22,754 nucleotides of DNA from Fimenecus sp045578245. GTDB lineage: Bacteria; Bacillota; Clostridia; Oscillospirales; Acutalibacteraceae. The notes under the pieces were generated by a model, which saw only the letters and a program-made list of their open reading frames with translations, was not told the DNA's origin and made no database searches. The stretch's first letter is position 1. Each line of letters opens with the position of its first letter. A program made the translations under genes and the position numbers. Shown piece by piece: positions 13,771-20,824 of the stretch. The stretch spans positions 1-22,754 of the forward strand of contig JAZNJX010000020.1 of assembly GCA_045578245.1 (NCBI GenBank), read 5' to 3'.

Positions 13771-14694
13771 ATGGACTGGACCGAAATCAAAATAGAAATT
13801 GATGCTAAAAACATTGACCGTGCAGCTGATATTGCAAGTATGGCAGTGCCATATGGCATTTATATTGAAGATTACAGAACTCTTGAAGAAGAAGCATGGG
13901 AAATTGCAAATATTGACCTTATTGATGAAGAATTACTTGCAAAAGACAGAACAAAGGGCTGTGTGCATATTTACATTTCACCAGAGGAAAACTATAAAGA
14001 GGCGATATCTTTTTTGACAGAAAGATATGAAAGTGAAAAAATTCCACATACAATTGAGTATAAACCTTGTAAGAATGAAGACTGGGAAAACAATTGGAAA
14101 GAATATTTTAAACCAATGAAAATTGGTGAAAAGCTTCTTATCCGTCCTCTCTGGATTGACGACTATGATGCAGAAGGCAGAGCCGTTTTAAGTATTGAGC
14201 CTGGTCTTGCATTCGGTAGTGGTGGTCATAACACAACAAGACTATGTCTTGAAACACTTGAAAAGCACGTTAAGTCAGGTGACAGTGTCCTTGACTGCGG
14301 CTGTGGTAGTGGCATTTTGTCTGTTGCATCACTCTTAATGGGTGCAGACAATGCAACTGGTGTTGATATTGATAAGCTTGCAGTTAAAACAGCAATTGAG
14401 AATGGTAAAGTAAATGGCTTTGAAGCACCAAAATACAATATTCTCAATGGTAACCTTGTTGATAAAGTGACAGGTACATTTGATGTGGTTGTAGCAAATA
14501 TTGTTGCTGATATTATCATTCTTTTCTCATCACAAGTTGGTGAATTCTTAAAGGATGATGGTGTTTTCATCACATCAGGTATCATTGAACCTCGTGAAGA
14601 AGAAGTAACAAAGGCATTTCACGATAATAATTTTGAAATCGTTGAAAGATACGAAGATGGTGGATGGCTTTGCTTCGTTTGTAAAAAGAAATAA
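13771..14694 (+). CDS. prmA: Ribosomal protein L11 methyltransferase
   Basis: Cytoplasmic SAM-dependent enzyme that methylates lysines and the N-terminal amino group of L11. It has 307 residues, the usual length. The N-terminal substrate-recognition part ends at about 100. ENNWKEYFKP (106-115) precedes EPGLAFGSGGHNTTRLCL (143-160, the PrmA signature), then SAM motif I LDCGCGSG (174-181), the acidic residue after strand 2 in GVDIDKLA, and VVANIVADII (240-249). Start ATG at 13771 has AAGGAGAA upstream. It follows the rplS terminator closely, so no obvious separate promoter was seen; partial read-through or a weak promoter is possible. The ArsC-like gene follows after 9 bases. Confidence 0.95.
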   Translation: MDWTEIKIEIDAKNIDRAADIASMAVPYGIYIEDYRTLEEEAWEIANIDLIDEELLAKDRTKGCVHIYISPEENYKEAISFLTERYESEKIPHTIEYKPCKNEDWENNWKEYFKPMKIGEKLLIRPLWIDDYDAEGRAVLSIEPGLAFGSGGHNTTRLCLETLEKHVKSGDSVLDCGCGSGILSVASLLMGADNATGVDIDKLAVKTAIENGKVNGFEAPKYNILNGNLVDKVTGTFDVVVANIVADIIILFSSQVGEFLKDDGVFITSGIIEPREEEVTKAFHDNNFEIVERYEDGGWLCFVCKKK

Positions 14695-14703
14695 GGTGTA
14701 ATT

Positions 14704-15054
14704 ATGCTTTTTATTGAATATCCAAAATGTACAACCTGTCAGAAAGCCAAGAAGTTTCTGGTAGATAACGGAGTAACTTTTACAGCTCGTCATATTAAAG
14801 AAGAAAATCCAACTTTTGATGAATTGAAATTATGGTATGAAAAAAGTGGCTTGCCATTAAAGAAATTTTTTAATACAAGTGGTCTTTTATATAAATCAAT
14901 GGATTTAAAGAATAAACTTCCCGAAATGAGTGAAGAAGAGCAACTAAAACTTCTTTCAACTGACGGAATGCTTGTAAAACGACCCATCCTCATTACAGAA
15001 GAAAAAATTCTTGTAGGTTTTCGAGAAAACCAATGGCTTGACGTAATAAAATAA
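14704..15054 (+). CDS. ArsC/Spx-family (arsenate reductase-like) protein
   Basis: A 116-residue thioredoxin-fold protein. It has the N-terminal redox motif C-T-T-C (residues 9-12, in YPKCTTCQKAKKFL), LLYKSMDLKNKL in the middle, and DGMLVKRPILI, which carries the conserved Arg-Pro of the ArsC/YffB family. Proteins of this kind act as thiol-dependent oxidoreductases; true glutaredoxin-type arsenate reductases have a single active-site Cys, and Spx proteins bind RNA polymerase. The lack of a basic C-terminal tail and of any ars genes nearby argues against a dedicated arsenic role. It is probably co-transcribed with prmA and is closed by a strong terminator. Confidence 0.85.
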   Translation: MLFIEYPKCTTCQKAKKFLVDNGVTFTARHIKEENPTFDELKLWYEKSGLPLKKFFNTSGLLYKSMDLKNKLPEMSEEEQLKLLSTDGMLVKRPILITEEKILVGFRENQWLDVIK

Positions 15055-15059
15055 TTATT

Positions 15060-15091
15060 ATACCGTCTCTTTTGAGACGGTATTTCTTTTT
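15060..15091 (+). terminator. Rho-independent terminator after the prmA operon
   Basis: ATACCGTCTC (15060-15069), TTTT loop, GAGACGGTAT (15074-15083), followed by TTCTTTTT. It starts 5 bases after the stop codon. Confidence 0.92.
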
Positions 15092-15094
15092 GTA

Positions 15095-15123
15095 TTGAAA
15101 AATGAAATGATATCCAATATAAT
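15095..15123 (+). promoter_or_regulatory. Promoter of the GH5 glucanase gene
   Basis: -35 TTGAAA (15095-15100), a 17-base spacer and -10 TATAAT (15118-15123), just past the previous terminator and 21 bases before the start codon. The resulting leader is very short. Confidence 0.75.
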
Positions 15124-15144
15124 AGAGAAAAGGAGAGATGCTTT

Positions 15145-16398
15145 ATGAAAATTTTTACATCAATTTCTTTAATTATTTCTATTTTACTATCTTTACTTGG
15201 TATGGGTACAACACCGGAAGTAAAACCACTTGCAGATTACAGATACGAGAATTCTCACGAAATGAGTATGCTTTCAGTAAATAAATCAGGCAAAATTGTT
15301 ACCGAAAACGGCAAAAAAATAGTTCTTAAGGGTGTAAATCTTGGTAACTGGCTTTTGTGGGAAACCTGGATGGGTTTTGTACCTGAATATACTCACGATT
15401 GGGCACATTATGACACTCTTGAGATTCTGACGGAACGCTTTAGCAATGAAAAAACTGCCGAAATTGAAAAAACATTTATGGATAATTTCATAACGGAAGA
15501 AGATATTGCACAGATTGAAAAACTTGGCTTTAACTGTGTACGTGTACCTTTCTGGTATCGTAATTTTATGAATGAGGATGGTACTTGGTTAACAACAAAT
15601 CATGATGAAAACCCAGGATTCCAAAGAATAGACTGGCTTATAGAAACTTGCGAAAAATATGGTGTTTATGTCATTCTTGATATGCATGGTGCACCAGGTG
15701 GACAGAGTAAAAATCATAGTACAGGTAAGGCAGGCAGAAATGAACTCTACGAAGTGGAAGAAAAAATGGACACCTGTGTTGAACTCTGGATAGCTATTGC
15801 AGAAAGATATAAAGATAGCGATGTTGTTGCTGCGTACGACCTTTTAAATGAACCACAGAATAATGGTGGTTATAGTGGTGATTATTCTTGGGAAGCAGGT
15901 AGTGCTGAAGCTGCTGCACAAACAAATAAAGCATATGATATTTTATATAAAGCTGTGAGGAAAGTTGACGGAAATCACATTATCTCTTTCGAAGGTATAT
16001 GGTCAACGGAAGTTTTGCCTAATCCAAGGGATTGTGGTTATGAAAATGTTATGTATCAGCTTCACATTTACGACACATCAACAGATATGATTCGGTATCG
16101 TGTGAATGAGCTTAGAAAAGTCAGAAGAAATTGGAATGTTGCTGTTTATAATGGTGAATATAACAATGGTGAAAATGAGTATTTTGCACAGATGTTCTAT
16201 AAACTATTCGATATCAATCGTACAAAGTGGAATTACAAGACCTACAATGCAGGTAGTCAGTGGGGAATCTTCAATCAGAATGTTGAAAGAATTGATATTA
16301 AAACAGCATCATATGAAGAAATAATTGAATTTATCCTTGAAATCGCACCGACAAATGCTTTCACATTTAATGATGCTGAAATGAGTAAATTGCTCTAA
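15145..16398 (+). CDS. Secreted GH5-family beta-glucanase
   Basis: A 417-residue glycoside hydrolase with a signal peptide (KIFTSISLIISILLSLLG, residues 2-19; no lipobox Cys). The catalytic TIM barrel begins near VLKGVNLGNWLLWE (60-73). The acid/base is E236 in LLNEPQ, and the nucleophile is probably E338 in VYNGEYNN; FNCVRVPFWY and ILDMHGAPGGQ are the other family blocks. The closest feel is the exo-1,3-glucanase/BglC branch of GH5. There is no binding module, dockerin or anchor, so it is probably released or loosely held outside the cell. AGGAGA precedes the ATG. It sits directly upstream of the arabinose genes but has its own promoter, and there is no obvious terminator between them. The exact substrate is unknown. 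Confidence 0.9.
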   Translation: MKIFTSISLIISILLSLLGMGTTPEVKPLADYRYENSHEMSMLSVNKSGKIVTENGKKIVLKGVNLGNWLLWETWMGFVPEYTHDWAHYDTLEILTERFSNEKTAEIEKTFMDNFITEEDIAQIEKLGFNCVRVPFWYRNFMNEDGTWLTTNHDENPGFQRIDWLIETCEKYGVYVILDMHGAPGGQSKNHSTGKAGRNELYEVEEKMDTCVELWIAIAERYKDSDVVAAYDLLNEPQNNGGYSGDYSWEAGSAEAAAQTNKAYDILYKAVRKVDGNHIISFEGIWSTEVLPNPRDCGYENVMYQLHIYDTSTDMIRYRVNELRKVRRNWNVAVYNGEYNNGENEYFAQMFYKLFDINRTKWNYKTYNAGSQWGIFNQNVERIDIKTASYEEIIEFILEIAPTNAFTFNDAEMSKLL

Positions 16399-16403
16399 TT
16401 GTC

Positions 16404-16432
16404 TTGCGAAACTCAGTTTAAAGTGGTATAAT
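16404..16432 (+). promoter_or_regulatory. Promoter of the arabinose operon
   Basis: -35 TTGCGA (16404-16409), a 17-base spacer and perfect -10 TATAAT (16427-16432). Transcription should start near 16439, inside the AraR-like box. Confidence 0.75.
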
Positions 16433-16445
16433 TTTACGTATAAAT
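16430..16445 (+). promoter_or_regulatory. AraR-box-like operator of the arabinose operon
   Basis: AATTTTACGTATAAAT matches the Bacillus AraR box ATTTGTACGTACAAAT at 13 of 16 positions, with the right half (GTATAAAT) matching at 7 of 8. It overlaps the -10 box and the transcription start, the expected position for an arabinose-relieved repressor. No araR gene lies in the window. Confidence 0.55.
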
Positions 16446-16469
16446 TTTCATGGTTGGGAGTTGGAAAAT

Positions 16470-18068
16470 TTGAGTATTCAAGATGTTAAAAACACAATTC
16501 AGAATGGCAATGCGGTGTTGGGTATTGAAATGGGTTCAACACGTATCAAAGCCGTTTTGATTGACGAGAGACATAATCCTATTGCATCAGGTAGTCATGG
16601 TTGGGAAAATCGTTTTGAAAATGGTGTGTGGACATATCATTTGGACGATGTTTGGACAGGACTTCAGGATGCTTATAAAAACTTAAAAGCAGATGTACTT
16701 GAAAAATATGGTGTTAAACTCACTAAGTTAAAGGCTATGGGCTTTTCTGCTATGATGCACGGCTATCTTCCATTCGATAAGGAAGGAAAACAACTTGCTG
16801 AATTCAGAACTTGGAGAAATACAATTACTGAACAGGCTGCAGCAGAGCTTACAGAGCTTTTCAGATTCAATATTCCACAGCGTTGGAGTATCGCACATTT
16901 ATATCAGGCAATGCTCAATAAGGAAGACCATCTTCCAAATATTGATTTCTTAACAACACTTGAGGGCTATGTTCATTGGATGCTTACTGGTGAAAAGGTA
17001 ATTGGTATCGGTGAAGCAGCAGGTATGTTCCCAATTGACAGTACTAAAAACTGCTACGACGAAAAAATGGTTGAACAGTTTGATGCTTTGGTTAAGGGAA
17101 AAGGTTATTCATTTGAATTGCTCGACATTCTTCCAAAAATATTGCTTGCAGGTGATAACGCAGGAGCACTTACAAAAGAAGGTGCATTACTTCTTGACCC
17201 AACAGGGGAGTTGGAAGCAGGAATTCCACTTTGCCCACCTGAAGGTGATGCCGGTACCGGTATGGTTGCAACAAACAGCGTTGCAGCAAAAACAGGTAAC
17301 ATTTCAGCAGGTACATCAATTTTCGGTATGATTGTTCTTGATAAAGCACTTTCAGATGTTTATACAGAGATTGATATGGTTACAACTCCAACCGGTAAAC
17401 CGGTTGCTATGGTGCATTGTAACACTTGTACATCAGACCTTGATGCTTATGTAAAACTCTTTGCAGAGGTTTTAGCAAACAGTGGTGTTGAGGTTAATAA
17501 ACCTGCACTTTACGATATGCTTTATGCAGAAGCACTTAAAGGTGATGCTGATTGTAACGGAATTATAAGTTTCAACTACTATTCCGGTGAGCCTGTAACA
17601 GATACTGCCGAGGGCAGACCTTTACTTGTGAGAATGCCTGATACTAAATTCAGTCTTGCTAACTTTATGAGAGCACAGCTTTATGGAACAATGGCAACAC
17701 TTCGACTTGGTATGAATATCCTTTTCGATAAAGAGAATGTACAGATTGAAAAGTTACTTGGTCATGGTGGTCTTTTCAAAACTCCTGTTGTTGGTCAAAA
17801 ACTTATGGCAGGTGCACTCAATACTCCGGTTGCAGTTATGGAAACTGCAGGTGAGGGTGGTGCTTGGGGTATCGCACTTCTTGCAGCTTATATGGTAAAC
17901 AAAGAAAACGAACCACTTGAAGACTATCTTGAAAACAAAGTTTTCGCAGAGTATAAAGCAAGTGTAATTGAACCTGATAAAGCGGATGTTGATGGTTTCA
18001 ATGAATATATTAAGAGATATGAGTCAGCGGTTGCAGTTGAAAAATCTGCAATCAATGTTCTTAAATAA
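16470..18068 (+). CDS. araB: L-ribulokinase (clostridial FGGY type)
   Basis: Phosphorylates L-ribulose to L-ribulose 5-phosphate with ATP. The 532-residue FGGY kinase begins its actin-like fold with VLGIEMGSTRIKAVLID (about residues 16-32). It carries PEGDAGTGMVATNSVAAKTG and GNISAGTS in the first half, and KLLGHGGLFKTPVVGQK with ETAGEGGAWGIALLAA, the C-terminal FGGY block. Homologues in Clostridia are often named xylulokinase; the araA and araD genes just downstream decide for ribulokinase here. I place the start at the TTG at 16470 because GGGAG ends 9 bases before it; an upstream TTG at 16461 touches that site. Use of TTG may keep its level below AraA. The gap to araA is 15 bases, with AAGGAG. 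Confidence 0.88.
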   Translation: MSIQDVKNTIQNGNAVLGIEMGSTRIKAVLIDERHNPIASGSHGWENRFENGVWTYHLDDVWTGLQDAYKNLKADVLEKYGVKLTKLKAMGFSAMMHGYLPFDKEGKQLAEFRTWRNTITEQAAAELTELFRFNIPQRWSIAHLYQAMLNKEDHLPNIDFLTTLEGYVHWMLTGEKVIGIGEAAGMFPIDSTKNCYDEKMVEQFDALVKGKGYSFELLDILPKILLAGDNAGALTKEGALLLDPTGELEAGIPLCPPEGDAGTGMVATNSVAAKTGNISAGTSIFGMIVLDKALSDVYTEIDMVTTPTGKPVAMVHCNTCTSDLDAYVKLFAEVLANSGVEVNKPALYDMLYAEALKGDADCNGIISFNYYSGEPVTDTAEGRPLLVRMPDTKFSLANFMRAQLYGTMATLRLGMNILFDKENVQIEKLLGHGGLFKTPVVGQKLMAGALNTPVAVMETAGEGGAWGIALLAAYMVNKENEPLEDYLENKVFAEYKASVIEPDKADVDGFNEYIKRYESAVAVEKSAINVLK

Positions 18069-18083
18069 AAGGAGAAGTTTATT

Positions 18084-19562
18084 ATGAGTCTTAAAAATTA
18101 TGAATTTTGGTTTGTAGTTGGTAGTCAGTTCCTTTATGGTCCTGAAGTTTTGGAAACAGTTGCAGTACGTGCACAGGAAATGGTTGATGAACTCAATGCA
18201 TCAGGTACTCTTCCTTGCAAGGTTGTTTACAAGGTAACTGCAAAGACAAATAAAGAAATTACAGATGTTGTAAGAGAAGCAAATTACGACAAGAAATGTG
18301 CTGGTATCATCACTTGGTGCCATACATTCAGCCCATCAAAAATGTGGATTAATGGTTTTGTAGATTTACAGAAACCATATTGTCACCTTGCAACACAGTA
18401 TAATACAGAAATTCCTAACAACGAAATCGATATGGACTTTATGAATCTTAATCAGGCTGCTCATGGTGACCGTGAACATGGATTTATCGCAGCAAGACTT
18501 CGTATGCCTCGTAAGGTTATTGCAGGTCACTGGACAAAGGATTCAGTTCGTGCTCGTCTTGGTGACTGGATGCGTTCAGCTGTTGGTGTTGCAGTAAGTA
18601 AAGAACTTAAAGTTATGCGTTTTGGCGACAATATGCGTGAGGTTGCTGTTACTGAAGGCGATAAAGTTGAAGTTCAGGCAAAACTCGGCTGGCAGGTTAA
18701 CACTTGGGCAGTTGGTGACCTTGTAAAGGTTATGAACGAAGTAACAGATGCTGAAATTGATGCTCTTATGGAAACATACAAGGCAGAATATGACTTTGCA
18801 ACTGATAATGTTGAAGCAATCCGTTATCAGGCTCGTGAAGAAATCGCAATGAAGAAAATGCTTGATGCAGAGGGCTGTATGGCATTCTCAAATACATTCC
18901 AGGACCTTTATGGTATGGAACAGCTTCCAGGTCTTGCAAGCCAGCATTTAATGTCACTTGGCTATGGTTACGGTGGTGAAGGTGACTGGAAGGTTGCTGC
19001 TATGACCGCTATCATGAAAGCTATGGCAGAGGGCAAAAATGGTGGCACAGGTTTTATGGAAGACTATACATATCACCTTGTTGAAGGAGAAGAATATAGC
19101 CTTGGTGCTCATATGCTTGAGGTTTGTCCTTCAATGGCAGAGGGTAAGCCAAGAATTGAAACACATCACCTTGGAATTGGTATGAACGAAAAAGACCCCG
19201 CTCGTCTTGTTTTTGAAGGCAAAGCAGGTAGTGCTATCGTTGTAAGTTTAGTTGATATGGGTGGTCGTCTTCGCCTCATCTGCCAGGATATTGAGTGTGT
19301 TAAACCTATTATGGAAATGCCAAATCTCCCTGTTGCTCGTGTTATGTGGAGAGCAAAGCCCGACCTTGAAACAGGTATTGAATGTTGGATTACAGCAGGT
19401 GGTGCTCATCATACAGTACTTAGCTATGATGTTACTGCTGAACAGATGAAAGATTGGGCAAATATGATGGATATTGAGTTTGTTCATATTAATAAAGATA
19501 CAACAGTTGCAGGACTTGAAAAAGACTTATTCCTTGCTGACCTTGCATGGAAATTAAAATAA
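18084..19562 (+). CDS. araA: L-arabinose isomerase
   Basis: Interconverts L-arabinose and L-ribulose in the cytoplasm, using Mn2+. Its 492 residues are close to the 500 of E. coli. By comparison with the E. coli numbering, metal and catalytic residues are E299 (GEGDWK), E326 (FMEDYTYHL), H343 (GAHMLEVCPSM) and H443 (GGAHHT). The N-terminal blocks FWFVVGSQFLYGPE and IITWCHTFSPSKMWI are typical. It is the second gene of an araB-araA-araD operon, with AAAAGGAG upstream of its ATG. Nothing odd is visible in length or key residues. Confidence 0.98.
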   Translation: MSLKNYEFWFVVGSQFLYGPEVLETVAVRAQEMVDELNASGTLPCKVVYKVTAKTNKEITDVVREANYDKKCAGIITWCHTFSPSKMWINGFVDLQKPYCHLATQYNTEIPNNEIDMDFMNLNQAAHGDREHGFIAARLRMPRKVIAGHWTKDSVRARLGDWMRSAVGVAVSKELKVMRFGDNMREVAVTEGDKVEVQAKLGWQVNTWAVGDLVKVMNEVTDAEIDALMETYKAEYDFATDNVEAIRYQAREEIAMKKMLDAEGCMAFSNTFQDLYGMEQLPGLASQHLMSLGYGYGGEGDWKVAAMTAIMKAMAEGKNGGTGFMEDYTYHLVEGEEYSLGAHMLEVCPSMAEGKPRIETHHLGIGMNEKDPARLVFEGKAGSAIVVSLVDMGGRLRLICQDIECVKPIMEMPNLPVARVMWRAKPDLETGIECWITAGGAHHTVLSYDVTAEQMKDWANMMDIEFVHINKDTTVAGLEKDLFLADLAWKLK

Positions 19563-19574
19563 GGGGAGTTACTT

Positions 19575-20285
19575 ATGCTTGAACAGTTAAAAGAAGCAGT
19601 ATATAAGGCAAACATGCTTTTGCCACAATATGAACTTGTAACGTTTACATGGGGTAACGTTTCAGGCGTTGACCGTGAAAAGGGCTTAATGGTAATTAAA
19701 CCATCAGGTGTTGAATATGGTGAAATGAAGCCTGAAGATATGGTTGTTGTTGACCTTAAAACAGGTAAAAAAGTAGAGGGTGATTTGAATCCATCATCTG
19801 ATACTGATACTCACGTTGCACTTTATAACGCTTTTCCACATATCGGTGGTGTAGTTCATACTCATTCAAGATGGGCAACAACTTTTGCACAGGCTGGTAT
19901 GGGAATTCCTGCTCTCGGTACAACTCATGCTGACTATTTTTATGGTGAAATTCCTTGTACAAGGAAAATGACAACTCGTGAAATTAACGGCAAATATGAG
20001 CTTGAAACCGGTTTTGTAATTACAGAAACCTTTGAAAAAATCAATCCTGATGAGATTCCATCAGTTCTTGTTCACAGTCACGGTCCTTTTTCTTGGGGAA
20101 CTGACCCATTCAATGCAGTTCATAATGCAGTGGTACTTGAAGAACTTGCTTTTATGGCTTGGCATAATATTATGATGAATCCTGAAATCAAACCAATGCA
20201 ACAGGAACTTCTTGATAAACATTATCTTCGTAAACATGGTGCAAATGCTTACTACGGACAGAAAAAATTTGTAAAGAAGGATTAA
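19575..20285 (+). CDS. araD: L-ribulose-5-phosphate 4-epimerase
   Basis: Class II aldolase-fold enzyme turning L-ribulose 5-phosphate into D-xylulose 5-phosphate, which feeds the pentose phosphate or phosphoketolase route. It has 236 residues. Zinc ligands are H95 and H97 (VVHTHSRW) and H169 (VLVHSHGPFSWG), with D76 in SSDTDTH. FTWGNVSG near the start and MVIKPSGVEY are the family phosphate-binding blocks, and the C-terminus HGANAYYGQK is typical of AraD. AGGGGAG precedes its ATG, 12 bases after araA. This completes the route from arabinose. Confidence 0.98.
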   Translation: MLEQLKEAVYKANMLLPQYELVTFTWGNVSGVDREKGLMVIKPSGVEYGEMKPEDMVVVDLKTGKKVEGDLNPSSDTDTHVALYNAFPHIGGVVHTHSRWATTFAQAGMGIPALGTTHADYFYGEIPCTRKMTTREINGKYELETGFVITETFEKINPDEIPSVLVHSHGPFSWGTDPFNAVHNAVVLEELAFMAWHNIMMNPEIKPMQQELLDKHYLRKHGANAYYGQKKFVKKD

Positions 20286-20286
20286 A

Positions 20287-20778
20287 ATGAGTAGAGTAAC
20301 AAATGAAGCAAAAATCAAAAATCCAATAATCGGTGCAGTCCGTGAACAACTTGAACATCGTGCATTCTGGCTCTATCTCCTTTGTGATGAAGCTGGTAAG
20401 CGTGGTCTTGATTGGTGGGATTTCGGTAGTGCAGCAATTAAACGTTGTGGTCTAACACATGGTACAAACCTTGTGAAAAAAGGGAAGACAGATAGCCTTG
20501 TTGGACTTCGTAAATCTCTTTTCACTAAACCAGCACAGATGGTTTTTGAAATGAAAATCCTTGAAAGTACAGACGATAAGCTCTCAATCGATTTTCACTA
20601 TTGTCCACTTGTAAAAGCATGGCAAAAGGCTGGTTGCACAGATGAAGAGATTGCACTCCTTTGTGATATTGCAATGTGTGGTGACCACGGTATTGGTGAG
20701 CAGTATGGAGCAGTCCTTGACTTGCCAAAATGTATCGCAAAGGGCGACGACATTTGTGCTCTTCGTTATCACAAATAA
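20287..20778 (+). CDS. L-2-amino-thiazoline-4-carboxylic acid hydrolase-family protein
   Basis: A 163-residue soluble protein that I assign to the ATC hydrolase family (PF14196) from FHYCPLVKAWQKAGCTDEEIALLCDIAMCGDHG (written here in pieces: YCPLVKAWQKAGC at 105-117, LLCDIAMCGDHG at 124-135). It is rich in Cys (C106, C117, C126, C131, C149, C157) and His. The founding member opens the ring of 2-amino-thiazoline-4-carboxylate to give cysteine; most relatives have no known substrate. It begins one base after the araD stop with AAGGA inside the araD end, so it is the fourth gene of the arabinose operon and ends at the operon terminator. Its presence there suggests a sugar-linked or redox role not yet described. 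That is inference. Confidence 0.75.
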   Translation: MSRVTNEAKIKNPIIGAVREQLEHRAFWLYLLCDEAGKRGLDWWDFGSAAIKRCGLTHGTNLVKKGKTDSLVGLRKSLFTKPAQMVFEMKILESTDDKLSIDFHYCPLVKAWQKAGCTDEEIALLCDIAMCGDHGIGEQYGAVLDLPKCIAKGDDICALRYHK

Positions 20779-20789
20779 TACATAAAATT

Positions 20790-20824
20790 AATGGGTATTC
20801 CAGTCAGGAATACCCATTTTTTTT
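20790..20824 (+). terminator. Arabinose operon terminator, probably bidirectional
   Basis: A 12-base perfect stem (20790-20801 with 20807-20818) with a 5-base loop is followed by seven T residues on the plus strand. On the minus strand the same hairpin, reached right after the transporter stop codon, is followed by TTTTATG after AA, so it may serve both convergent genes. Confidence 0.92.

Noticed and set aside
14704..15054. Dedicated arsenate reductase
   Set aside because: Family membership alone does not show arsenate use; there is no arsR, arsB or acr3 nearby, and the gene follows prmA.
16470..18068. Xylulokinase
   Set aside because: FGGY kinases are easily mislabelled; tight linkage with araA and araD and an AraR-like operator favour ribulokinase.
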